DNA of 64,000 nt. It comes from Panopea generosa (taxonomy: Eukaryota > Mollusca > Bivalvia > Adapedonta > Hiatellidae). Positions within the stretch are counted from its first letter, which is position 1. Each line of letters starts with the position of its first letter. Location: NCBI GenBank assembly GCA_029582155.1, contig CM055899.1, positions 70,391,719 to 70,455,718 on the forward strand, in the 5' to 3' direction. The notes below the pieces were generated by a model. The model saw only the letters and a list, made by a program, of their open reading frames with translations. It searched no databases and was not told where the DNA came from. Positions 35,571-47,800 of this stretch are shown here, one piece after another. Both the position numbers and the translations under genes were made by a program.

Positions 35571-36865
35571 CAGATAACATCCATATTGTGTGGTTATATC
35601 AAAATTAAATCGAAAAAAGCTAACGCTAGATTTTAACGTACAATCATAGAATATCCATTTCAGAAAACATATCTTCAGCGGTCCATTACGAACAATACAG
35701 TATACAAATGTAAAGTCAATGATATTTTCAAAGGAAATATAAAGTGCGAATATTCAACAGAAAGAAATGTGTTTGATGACAGCTCAGTTCATAAAGCAAC
35801 GCGCCAACAACATGTGTGCGTAAACAATTAACCTAACGCGGTATGTCAATCAAATAAATCGATAATCCAATCAGCTATCAGAGTTGTTTACAGGTCCGCC
35901 ATTTTCCTTAAACAAGTTCACGGTCTTTCAGTAAATACTATATTATATTACATTTTAGTTGGACAAATAACGTCACGTAGTCTACTGGCGAGTTGATAGT
36001 CGTTCCCGCGCCAGGTCAGTTATTCAAAATCGCTCAATACTCTCGTCAAGATATTGAAATAATAGTTCACATTTTTTAAACCAATGAAGTCTGCTTAAAT
36101 GTTTGACGTGGATCATATGTAGTTGTACCTCTCTTCTTTGGTGTGCCATCTAACCGATTAACATTACTGGTCAGCGTTTATACGTATTGAGTAATTTAAA
36201 TCACAGATTATTGTTTAAAGCCAAATGAATATTTCTTATGGGGATCTTTAAAACAATGGAATGCTTATCAGCGGGACACTACTTTTATGAATGAGCGAAG
36301 GAACGAATTTCAAGTATTTATTTTAATAAAAACAAATAAGCATATATTATTTTGTAATGTGGTACATTGTACAACATGATTTGAAATAGGTTATTATGAC
36401 CCTTGTTCAAACATTTCAAAATATTGTTATCACAAATATATACAATGCCGGATATATTTATTAATTTTATTATAAATATTTGGGTATCACATATATGCCA
36501 TGCTTATATTATTACATACACTCTACCGCCGCTATGGTATATGTGTGGTTTCATATACATTTCAAACAATAATTTGCACACTACACATGAATTACTACTT
36601 GTATGATCTGGTTTCGGTATGTTGCATTTGAACTTATATAACTTGTATAGGATTAATGTTTAAATATGTTAATTCGTAAACCGTTGACATTACGCTTTCG
36701 TAGTTATCACCATAACCCCGCCGATCTATTGAATTTTGAAGTGCAAGTATAACATGTACGTTAAATTCAGTGGTCTGACAAGCAATAACACGTGAACGTT
36801 AAACTTTTGATTATTGATGACTTTACTTACATGCATATATCATAAGCATACATGCACACTCATAT

Positions 36866-36896
<31 letters not shown>

Positions 36897-37133
36897 CATA
36901 CACATATACACACATGCATACGAATCCATATACACATTTCCCACACCTTCATATACATATAAACAGCACATACAAAGTATTCATGCATACACAACCTTTA
37001 TTCCCATACATACGTATATACAGTACACACCCTCTTATACACACATGCATACAAGTAGTATAATAGGATTGAAAATAGGAGGTAAATATGGACACATTTC
37101 TGCGGAAAATGGACACAATTTTTCCGGAAATCC
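35571..37133. other. Gene-poor DNA with (TA)/(CA)-rich stretch
   Basis: Low-complexity CATACACA/TATA sequence occurs at 36.82-37.05 kb. No gene is recognised. Confidence 0.5.
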
Positions 37134-38091
37134 AATACGAAGATAATAGCCGAAGGCGAACGAACGCAGTATATTAGTTGTAGTTTTCACAACGATCTTA
37201 AACGGAAACGGCCGAGCGAATATCGGCTTTTATTTTACTTCGGTAGGTGGATTTGAAGGTAAAAGAAGGAAATAGCTTGAAGATTTATTTGTTTACATTA
37301 TGTATGTAGACTAACATAAAAAAGCAGACGTAAAAGTTGTCATATGTTAATTGTTTCATTACATTTTACAGAACAGTATTTTTTTCACATTTGAGTATTT
37401 ACATATAACACCCCGTTTCTATAATGGTATCGCCTATCCACGACGATGTACAAGCATATTAGGTTTTATTCATCAACGACAAAAAAATGTCTCATTTTGC
37501 TTAAGGCGGTAGAACTTTATACAGGTAATTCAAGTTTTAAAATAGAATCATAACACGCTATCGGTTTTCATGTGTTATACAGGGGCTGTGATAAGCGTAC
37601 ATAATTATTTTGACAGTTATTTAAGAGATAACGCAGTTTTGCGTTCATTTCCGATGATGCACATTATAGCTATAAGTCAGTTCGTGTTGATAGAGTTGAA
37701 TCGTATTGCAAACAAAACTGAACGTTTCAATATTGTAGTTGCAAATATTAATTTAGCGAGAGGCTTTTAACATTTTTAAAATTTAACAAGCTACACCAGC
37801 CTGAATTCAATAATGAGCGTTAAAATCGAAACGTTACATTTGTTTGAAAAATAATTTACTTTGAAGATGAGTTACATGCGCCGTTAGCGTATAATGGCGG
37901 TGTTATAATTTATGCAAGAAAAGTTGTTTCGCATGTAGACTTGGTATTTTATAACGTTTAAATACGTGTTTGTAGGAATAAACGTGTACATGCAATTTTC
38001 AACATGCATCATGTTTCATTAAACTATTGTATAAATATGTTATAAACTCAATCAAGGTGCAATTGATAAGACATTATAAAGACGCACATTC

Positions 38092-38126
38092 ACTTTTTTT
38101 TTTGTGTGTGTGTGTGTGTGTGTGTA
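38092..38126. repeat. (TG)n microsatellite
   Basis: A T-run followed by about ten TG units. Confidence 0.9.
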
Positions 38127-39463
38127 ACTTTCATTTCAAATTAGTTGAACAAAATCAGACATATTAATACACAAATAGGTAATTACAGTTATATATACAT
38201 TTAGAAATTTCTAATAGCCATTGAGTGTCTCACTGACTGTTTGAATTGAATGAGTAACGAGCAGTGTCCACTAAATCCATATAATGTATTTGTGTAGTTA
38301 AATCTCAAGGGCCGCCTTATCGTAATTGGTAAAAATGCTTAAACAGAAATCTTCCTCAATCATTTCGTTTTTCAGTTTTTCTTTTAATAATTATTTGTTA
38401 AACAGTCATTACACGTCTGTTCTTAATGATAAAGTATAACTTGCAATATAACCAGTAAGTGTGAAGTTTTAGCATTTAAAATATCGCTGAGGAAACTATC
38501 AAAATGCGTTAAATTAGGTAAACCGGTCTCAACAACTCAATGGCTAGCAAACATTAAGAGAACTTGTACATATATGCATTTGTAGACATACATAACAATA
38601 TATATGTAATTGAAATCAGTTTTCACAAATTAATATTAAATAGTTGAATATCCTTAAACAACTGGCAGGTTAATCATTTGTATAAGAGATATTTTGAAAC
38701 AATAAATATATAAGCTTCAACTCTGCCAACTCCTGAGCAAATACTTAACCAAATGATATATTGCGAACAATGTACGCGGTACGTTCAGCTCCGGATAAAG
38801 CACTGGGAAATCGTGTTCATAAAAGAAAGATTAAGAAAAAAGTGACTAAAATTAAATTGATTCCTTATTGACAACGTTGTAAAATGTATTCGTTCGATTT
38901 TCACATGAAATTATTACTTTCGATTGTTGTTTGAATAAAGATGAATTAAGATATTTGTGTCGCTTATTGTCTTTATCCTTATAAATACAACTTTGTATGA
39001 TAGGGGAAAACATAAAAACAATCCAAAGTGTGTTTAAATCAATACATATTGATTTAATATATTATATGTAATATGAGAAGCAATACAGGATATAAAATAT
39101 GTACAAACTATATATCATTTACACATAAATAATGCAAGGCATTCAAAATGTTTGTACAAAATACACATAAATTTTATCTTCATATTTAATCATATTTGTC
39201 ATAAAGATAGCTTATATTAATTTTATAAATTATATCTACGATAACATCGTACAAATTAAATTAGTAACAAATAAATAAATAAGTATTGCGCGTAAAATGA
39301 ATTGTATCGTTTGAAAATGAATAATACAAAATAACGAAAAATGTTTATTCAAAATCTATTTAATCTAATATAAGTTCTATTTTCACATGTAGCAGTAAAA
39401 TACAAATTGTTGTTTACAACTTTTTAAATAAAACATGGCACGTAAGTTTAATTGCACCGTTTG

Positions 39464-39464
<1 letters not shown>

Positions 39465-39546
<82 letters not shown>
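39465..39546. repeat. (CT)n microsatellite
   Basis: About 80 bases of CT repeat with a small TTTTCTCTTT interruption. Confidence 0.95.
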
Positions 39547-39549
<3 letters not shown>

Positions 39550-40594
39550 CGCTCAGTTGACTTTTTTCCTTTCTCTTTTAATACTTCTATAGTAAGAAAA
39601 TAAGTATATAGTATATTAAAGTGACATGAACATCATACATTACATAACCATACATTACTTATAAACACATCTTAAACTTTCGTGGACCAGAGAAGCGCAT
39701 CAATTAAATGAATATAACATCAAGTTTGAATGAAATGATAGTTAGCTTTGTGTAACAATATTATAGTGTTTCCATCACACGGTTGGTTCATATCGTTATT
39801 AAACAAGCAGTATTATTTTTTTTTAAATAAATGAGTTAGTTAAGAAGCGTATGCTATTTACATTTAGAGGAATCGACAATGGTATTACAACCACTTATTG
39901 TAGAATGAATTTATCCAAATATAATTGTTTCATTCCTTTCTCCCTATCTCAGTTGTCTATTTGACTGTCGATCTGTCTTACCAGTACTTAACTTGTACAT
40001 GTATTGGTCTCTACAAATGAAACTAACTTTCATACAAATATAATGTTACCCCGACACCATGGGTATGCTTAACACCTTTAAACAGTAATAAGAACACAAC
40101 TTCAAGTTTTAGAATTACAAACACATGATATGAAGTTGATATAAATTGCTTACTTAGAGTAGCATGCAATATTATAGTGTTGCAATCGCATGGTGGAATC
40201 AAACCGTTATAAAACCTATCGGTATTATGTTAAATTGTGTTAGTCAGGAAGGGCGTGTCATCGCTACGAATATAACGACAAAAGTATAACACTAACCTTT
40301 CTTAAAATGAAGTAATACAAATACTTAATATAATGGTTTGTTATCTATCTATCTTGCTACTACTTAATTTGTAAATGGGTTGATCATGAGTAGTTAATCC
40401 ATGTACTCGTAGGCTTAGTTTGCATGACTGATTTCAGTGTTAAATAGAAGATGTTCATCAGACCGTTTAGTTCAATACCGCATACATTATAATTGTTTTC
40501 ATTAAGTGAACAACGGTATCCTTTAAATGATGTTTATCCTCATTGTGTTTTTTTCACTCGTTTTGCCTCCTCGTTTATACAGACATGTAAATGA

Positions 40595-41545
40595 CCAGGG
40601 AGGAGATAACCCATTTAAATCAGGAGTTAAACTAAATCCTCGGTGAGGTTTGAGGACGCACGCAAGAATTAAATTTAAAAGACATGAGTGTAACATACTA
40701 GTATACTCAAAGTTACCGCGAACTTTTTATATGGGCATAGAATGTGCACATCACATTTTATTTTGTTTGTTGTATACATTTCGTTTTAGTAACGCTATTT
40801 AATGTTATCAAATAAGTTTAAAATAATGTGTTACGTTGTGTAAATCTTCAACCACTTTCTGTTGACTCCTTGTTTCTAAATTCTATGTATTAGAAGAGTA
40901 GAGTTAACTCATTTAAATGAGGAGTTAAAACTAAATCCTCAGTGACGTTTGAGGAGGCACGTAAGAGTTAAATTTGAAAGACATGAGTGTTACATACTAG
41001 TATACTCCGAGTACCACGAACGTTTTATATGGGCATAGAATGTGCACATCACATTTTATTTTGTTGGTTGTATACATTTTGTTTTAGTAACGTTATTTAA
41101 TGTTATCAAATAAGTTTAAAATAATGTGTTACGTTGTGTTACTCTTCAACCACTTTTTGTTGACTCCTTGTTTCTAAAGTATATGTATTAGAAATGTAGA
41201 GTTAACTCATTTAAATGAGGAATTAAAACTAAATCCTCAGTGAGGTTTGAGGAGGCACGTAAGAGTTAAATTTGAAAGACATGAGTGTTACATACTAGTA
41301 TACTCCGATTTACCGCGAACGTTTTGTATGGGCATTGAATGGGCACATCACATTTTATTTTGTTGGTTGCATGCATTTCGCTTTAGTAACGCTATTTGAT
41401 GTTATCAAATAAGTTTAAAATAATGTATAATGTTTTGTAACTCTTCAACCACTTTTTGTTGACTCCTTGTTTCTAAAGTATATGCATAAGAAGTGTAGAG
41501 TTAACTTGTTAAAATGAGGAGTTAAACCTAAATCCTCAAATATGC
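40595..41545. repeat. About 299-bp tandem repeat, three units plus part
   Basis: GTTGACTCCTTGTTTCTAAA recurs at about 40,861, 41,160 and 41,458. GAGGAGTTAAA and ACATACTAGTATACTC also recur at the same spacing. Non-coding; inside the long-TIR element. Confidence 0.9.
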
Positions 41546-41713
41546 TGGGCAAACTATCACGCAGTTAATCAATACGCTTAATAATCATCAAATAATACAG
41601 TGGACAGTGTGTTGAAATATACCTGCTATAAGTATACTGATTATAAGGACACTCGATATAAATTCGCTTTATTGCTGTCTAGTGATAAGCGTCATCGGAA
41701 ATAAATCTCTTTA

Positions 41714-41905
41714 CCCTTTACTTCATATAAACGCCTTTGGACACCTCTAATATTGAAAGCATTAATTCACCACATATCAGCAATGGGTGAATTATGTTTA
41801 TATTAACTGACAAAGTGGAAAACAGTGCATGAAGTGTTCAGATTACTCGTTTTCATAGGCCTTCTGTAATTGGTGCGGGAAAAAGCGTATCTATGGAGTA
41901 AAGGG
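41714..41905. mobile_element. TTAA-type MITE, copy 2 (inverted)
   Basis: Reads as the inverse of the 16.24 kb copy: CCCTTTACTTCATATAAACG at one end and GGAGTAAAGGG with TTAA (41,906-41,909) at the other. The left flank is TTAC, a one-base change. Confidence 0.65.
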
Positions 41906-42737
41906 TTAAATATATCCGATCGCTTACCGCAGTCTGCGTATAAAACGTGAAAACCGATAGCATGTTATATCCCTAATTTAAAACTTAATTTATCTGTGCG
42001 AAGTTCTACCGCCATAAGCAACAGAGGATAATAGATAACAATCGATGTGCCCAAGGATTTATACAAGTCCTTAATATACGTAATTGTAACCGAATTTACA
42101 CAGAACGATGCGTTATACACAAATTGATTCACTTTATACTATTTTGTTTGACACTAATAAACAAAATAAAATTAACCGTATATTACTTAAGGTAACTTTA
42201 TTTATTAAATACTTAAGTTCATCTTTTGCTGATTTTTTCTGCATTAACCTGACACGCCTTTTGTCGTAGGTAAATAAAAACAGTGACGTTATTGTTTAAA
42301 TGATTATGATAAAACGTAATACGCTACTACAACGAGTAGACAGACGATCTATCTCATTATAGATACTAGGGTAATCTTTAAATAACGAAAGTGAGATAAG
42401 ACTGACTTCTATTTTGTAAAATATGATAAAACAATTTACACAAGAACATTTTTAAAAACGACTGTTTTTTTTATAATGCAAACAAATAAAACTTCAAGCT
42501 ATTTCTATATTGTTTTCCTTTAAACCCATATAACGAATTAAAATAAAAGCCGATACTCGCTCGGCCGTTTCCGTTTAAGATCGTTTGTGATAACTACAAC
42601 TAATATACCGCGTTCGTTCGCCTTGGGCGATTATCGGTATCTTCCGTCAAAGAATTTGGCTAAATGTGGCCAATTTGGCTAAATGTGGCGTGGTTATTTT
42701 AAATCAACCCTTACTACTCATACATTCATACATATAT

Positions 42738-42740
<3 letters not shown>

Positions 42741-42782
<42 letters not shown>
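42741..42782. repeat. (AC)n microsatellite
   Basis: About 20 CA units. Confidence 0.95.
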
Positions 42783-42784
<2 letters not shown>

Positions 42785-43610
42785 CCACAAGTATTTGAAC
42801 ATTAGTAAAATATTACTTTCTCAGGTTAATTATAAAACAATACAGATCAAGAATTCAAGGAGGGATAAATCAGTAAATCATTTAACTAAATCATGTTAAA
42901 TTTAACATAAAGTGCAAATAAACAGTTGACTAAGACAGTAAAGTACAAAAGAACAGATGGCGTATACAAAAAAAAACAAACTAAAGCATACTAAAGCAAA
43001 GTTTAAAGAATAGAGCACATGTAATATGTAATATAACATAAGCGTGAAAGTATGTGACAAAGGTAGGAGGAACATCTATATACACATATGGACCGGTCCA
43101 GGTGCGGATCAGTCTCCCAAACTTCTTGAAATGTTCGGTTTTGAACAGCCTCGAACCCACATGATCTCTTGCCATACATAGCAGTTTTGATAGATGGAAT
43201 TTCTGCACAATTTTCATACCTTAAATAATATTAAGAATTGTTGAACTCTGGTGGATCCCCTTGGTAGTTTTAAGCCATGTGCTGTGGGTTATATTTGTGC
43301 AACTACATTAAAGTAGTTGGACCATAATTGGAATGGAGATTTTCGTGCGATTTCGGTTTCTTTCGTAATGATTTCGAAGCACCCCGTCCTATCTCGGTAT
43401 CAAGAGCGGAAATAGACAACAGCCGGAACTGTGCTGGCCAGCCTTTTTCATGCAGGAACAAACATAATGGGTTGCTTATTTAATATTCATCATGGATAAA
43501 ATCAATTTAATTGTATTGTCAAAACTTACACTATCAGCACTATAACTTTATCATTTATTTGCACTTACATCTGAGTACTGGAAAGAAACAATTCCGAACT
43601 AAATATATTA
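42783..43610. other. Intergenic DNA, unrecognised
   Basis: A slightly GC-richer part at 43.05-43.45 kb holds an open stretch on the minus strand without any motif I know. Probably another repeat. Confidence 0.35.
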
Positions 43611-43616
43611 AAGTTG

Positions 43617-43631
43617 TTGTTAGGGTTAGGG

Positions 43632-43671
<40 letters not shown>

Positions 43672-43893
43672 GTTTAGCGTCGCTTTCAACAATTTTACTT
43701 GAAGCAGTTTTTTTAGCACTTCCACATTGGAGTTTCATGCTGCAGACACTTTTGTGAAACCCCACCCAGTCAAATTATACTGGCATCGGATCAAATAGAT
43801 CTAAAGATATTTTCTAAATAGTGAGATTCAAGCGAAGTAGATTCTCCAAGCGAGGTAGAAGACGCTCTACAAGTAAACCACCGCTGGGGCCAA
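43617..43893 (-). mobile_element. SINE family A, copy 4, with (AAC)n tail
   Basis: (TTG)n at 43,617-43,671 is the antisense of an (AAC)n tail. It is joined directly to AGCGTCGCTTTCAACAATTT. The far end has an A-box-like TTACTTGTAGAGCG in reverse complement. TTAGGGTTAGGG is embedded in the tail. Confidence 0.75.
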
Positions 43894-44689
43894 ATCAATC
43901 AATAAAACGACCCAATCCACATATACGCTAGGCATATATTGGCACCGTTGTAAAGAAAACCTTAGCCTAAATCTCTGTTATAAAACATGCATAAAAGGTT
44001 TATTATAAATACTAAAACATACATACAATTTACATATTGATGAATGCAAAGTATATAATCACATATTGACGCTTTATCATATACATCAGTTTTCAGAAGC
44101 TAAATAATTTGATTTGTTTACCTTACCTATTTCGAATGAACTGCGTTTGGTATTCCGATCAATCATTGTAAATATCGACAGTGTAAATAATTGTATAACA
44201 GTCAAAAGTGTTTAAATAATACATTTATTAATATACAATTGTTTTATAAGGTTATGATAGCCAATGAATCTCGGGCACCATGCTAACAACTGAACGAAAG
44301 AACTAACATAACGGTTAGAGTTTTTTTTTTAAATATTTGCATAATACCATTTGTCCATTCGTTATGACTTATTTCTCCATTGCTGAATTTTTTTGAAAAA
44401 AAACGAAAGAACTATTGTGTCAAAACCTTTTGTGTTACTTGTTTCTATTCAATTGTGGACATGGTGTCCCGAAACAGGGCTGATGATGTATTACTATAAT
44501 TAGTGCTATTTTCATTAACATTATCATGACATACACATACCTGTAAATATTTCAATGTTTCTACCTAATGATGGATATTAAATTAATTACTTTTATTTGT
44601 TTATGTGTTGAGTAATTGTTTTGTTGTTCATAGCGGTTTCAGTTTGTGGTGTATAAGCATATTCAAGAAATAATTAAGTGTCTGACACT

Positions 44690-44821
44690 ATGTCATATTA
44701 TTTATTCAGTGCGTTGAAATCAGCAACAATGAAGGCGTTTACCATATACAGACTGGGGAAAATAAGAAATAAATGGATAACAGATGCTTTATCTGAGATT
44801 CTGTGTACTTTTCTTTTGGCG
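44690..44821 (+). CDS. Aquaglyceroporin exon 1
   Basis: Encodes residues 1-44: the cytosolic N-terminus and the start of helix 1 (Lys-Trp-Ile-Thr-Asp-Ala-Leu-Ser-Glu). Donor is GCG|GTAGGT. The first ATG in frame is 44690; a second, at 44729, would remove 13 residues and is also plausible. An upstream GTG at 44678 is not a likely start in an animal. Confidence 0.75.
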
Positions 44822-47800
44822 GTAGGTATCAAATTATTACCATTACTATATATATTTGAAACCATTATTATAACTAAATTTATCACATGTATGCTTAACA
44901 CAAATAACACAAATATATTCATGTTGAAAGATATTTTGAAAATAAAAATAACATCAGTGGGAAAATGAGTTTTAGTCTAAGACTGTAAAATCGACACAGC
45001 TCTCTGGCTTCGGTCCGTTGCATAGCAATGCGATTTGAGCACGTTGATTGGTCATGAAAAGTTAATTTACTCCACAGTTTAGTAAACGGTAAATAGCTTA
45101 TGTTATTTGTTATTTTTTGCAATGCAGGTTCCTTAAATATATAACCGTGTCGAATCCCATATAGCTTAGAGATAAAGGATAAGTAAAAGCAAAAATCTGA
45201 ACATACTTTCCCCCGAAATAAATCCAGACTGGACAGAATGTTACACGTAGAACATGATAAATCAATAAATAGCTCTCAGAAAGACAAAACAATTCAAATT
45301 TTACTATATATCTTGATAATTTAATCTTATATACAAATTTTATTTATTCGATTGCTGAAATATGGTATTGAACCCAAGATCTCTAACATGAGCGGTCGAC
45401 ACTCTATCTACCATGCGCTACCGCCACGCATAACAGAATCAATTAGTTAAATTAAACTTACTATGCCAAATGTCTCATTGGCATACCATTGGCAATAGAA
45501 GCTGTTATAATTTTATAACATCACTATTTATCAATATGCTATCAAACCAATACACATATGTAATACACTTATCATTATGCAGTTAATGTTATGCCAACAA
45601 ATTGATTATTAAAAATGTTTTTCGTATACCTTAATAACGATAAAATAATTCACGATCTGCTCTTCAAATTCTATTATCTGTTCTAATCCATAATTATACT
45701 TAAATAGATGGGTTTATATGTAAATAAGAATAAATAAATGTTTTTAAACCAATTTTCAATAAAAAGGAAAAGCATTAGACGTTCAGATGATATCTGTCCT
45801 TTATGTGTTACAGTTGTTTGTGTATGCCTCTGGGGCTCAATCAGTGTTGACGTATGGCGCTGCAAGCTCGTTTCCCGGTAGAGCCCTGGCTTCGGGTGTG
45901 GGCTTGGGCTTAGCTGTATACTGTGGATTTAACGCCTCTGGTAGGTAGTATGTACTCACTGTGAAATAACCAATATTTGCAAGTGTTTAATTATTGCTTT
46001 ATTGGTAAAAAGGTATGATTTGTAAAAGTATTATTTCAGTTTTGAATATTGCCATTTCATGAAAGAGCAATGCTCTTAACTACAGTCTTCTTTTTTTACA
46101 ATTTGCATATCATTTATCTCTCTAACGCCTTACTTTCGTTCGAAACTGAGGAAGCAAACGACAGAAACAAATCCATTGTAGAACATCACATATTAAGCTC
46201 CATGGTTCCATGCAACCAGAATTAAAACGATACCTAAAATTAGTATATTAATTTATCTTATTCTCCATAGCTTTGCTCCTTGTTAGACATAGCTTTTTAT
46301 TTCTATGTCAGACGTATCTGTCTTCAATTCTTTAATTTCCATTACAGGCCCATATGCCAATCCTTTTATTGCGTTGATGGTTTGTTTGACCTGCGTATTA
46401 CAAAAGAAGAGATGATCACTATTATTTTATCTTATATACAGGTGCTTGTGTCAATCCGTGCATTACTTTGATGTTTTGTTTGACCAGTAAATTACAATGG
46501 AAGATATGGTCATTATTATTATATTTTTTTTATCTTATTTACAGGTTCTTGTGTCAATCCGTGTATTGCGTTGATGTTTTGTTTGACCGGCATATAACAA
46601 TAGAAGATATGGCCATTATTAGTGTATCTTATTTACAGGTGCGTGTATCAATGCGTGTATTGCGTTGATGTTTTGTTTCACCGGCATATAACAATGGAAG
46701 ATATGACCATTATTATTGTATCGTTTTTTCAGGGGCTTGTGTCAATCCATGTATTGCGTTGATGTTTTGTTTGACCGGTAAATTACAATGGAAGAGATGG
46801 CCATTGTTCGCTCTGTGTGAATTAACAGGTGCATTTATAGCAGCTTCACTCACCTTTGGCATTTATTACGGTACGGTTAAGTGCATTTGTATAAAAATAC
46901 TTATAAACTCATTGTGCCAGAGAATATACAATAAATTAATTCCGACATGTTTTGATACACATATACGTGTCTATCAAAATAGTGTCAATTTATATATATG
47001 CAGTTGGCTCTCGTTATCTCAAAATCTGGCTGTATGGCATAGCACCACCATTAGAAACAGGAAATACTTCGGTGGGGTATTCGCATGATGGCGGTTATAG
47101 ATTAATTATCCTAGTTTCTTACTTTAAAAAAAGCATTTTCGATATTTTAATCATCATAATTTTATTTGAATGGCATTATGGGTGTATTTTGAACTTGTTT
47201 AAAGCATTGTTTTTTTTTGAATTTGTATTGTGAGTTTAGAAAAAAATTAATGCATGGAAATTTGGGGTATGAGTTCATGTTTTCTGCCGTCTACTTTCAC
47301 TTTGTCGACATTGTACTGAACAGAAGAAAAATGAGCCAATGCTACATGCCCCCTTCTTTTCTCATCATATATTGGTGGTGCAGAGGGAGGTTGAAAAAAC
47401 CAGTGGTTGGATTACATCTGATGTCAAACTACTTGATATGTACATGTATGATCTATTCATATAGTTTCCTTTGGGAATCACATTGTTTAACTCTGGATAA
47501 TGGTTTCAAAATATGTTATTAATCCCCTGGACTTTGAGATAATGATATATAAGTTGTAACCGTAAGAGTAATACATTTACACAATAAACATGTATGTTAT
47601 AAATTATCATTATGGTGTATATGTAAAGATTACATAGAAAAAACGTGCTGATCACAGTAAAATAGTTATTTATTTCATCAAGTAAACAATGATAAGAATG
47701 CATGTACACAAGTGGTGAAGCAACAATCAAACGTGCCAATTGAAGTGTCTATGAGTGAAATGATGTTATTGTTTTACTGAAAACAACCTATTTTGATTTT

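Larger units (their letters stand above)
37134..42646. mobile_element. Large non-autonomous element with long inverted ends
   Basis: The outer arm 37,134-37,300 is the inverse of 42,480-42,646 (shared AAGGCGAACGAACGC, ACGATCTTAAACGGAAACGG, TATCGGCTTTTATTTTA, AAATAGCTTGAAG). The inner arm 37,496-37,610 is the inverse of 41,918-42,022 (GCGGTAGAACTT, GCTATCGGTTTTCA). The interior has no transposase. Short direct repeats flank the right end (AATTTGGCTAAATGTGGC twice at about 42,653-42,690). Long inverted ends suggest a Mutator-like or foldback element; the class is inferred. Confidence 0.65.

Noticed and set aside
36814-37146. 110-residue Tyr/Thr/His-rich ORF
   Set aside because: Low-complexity CATACA/TATA DNA. 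No motif.
42981-43217. Minus-strand ORF of 78 codons
   Set aside because: Some coding-like texture but no recognisable domain or splice context. Too little to call.
43511-43765. Poly-Val / poly-Asn proteins on opposite strands
   Set aside because: Both come from the (TTG)n tail of SINE A.
46280-46668. Independent small ORFs upstream of exon 3
   Set aside because: They are read-throughs of the 94-bp half-exon repeats and their intron spacers.
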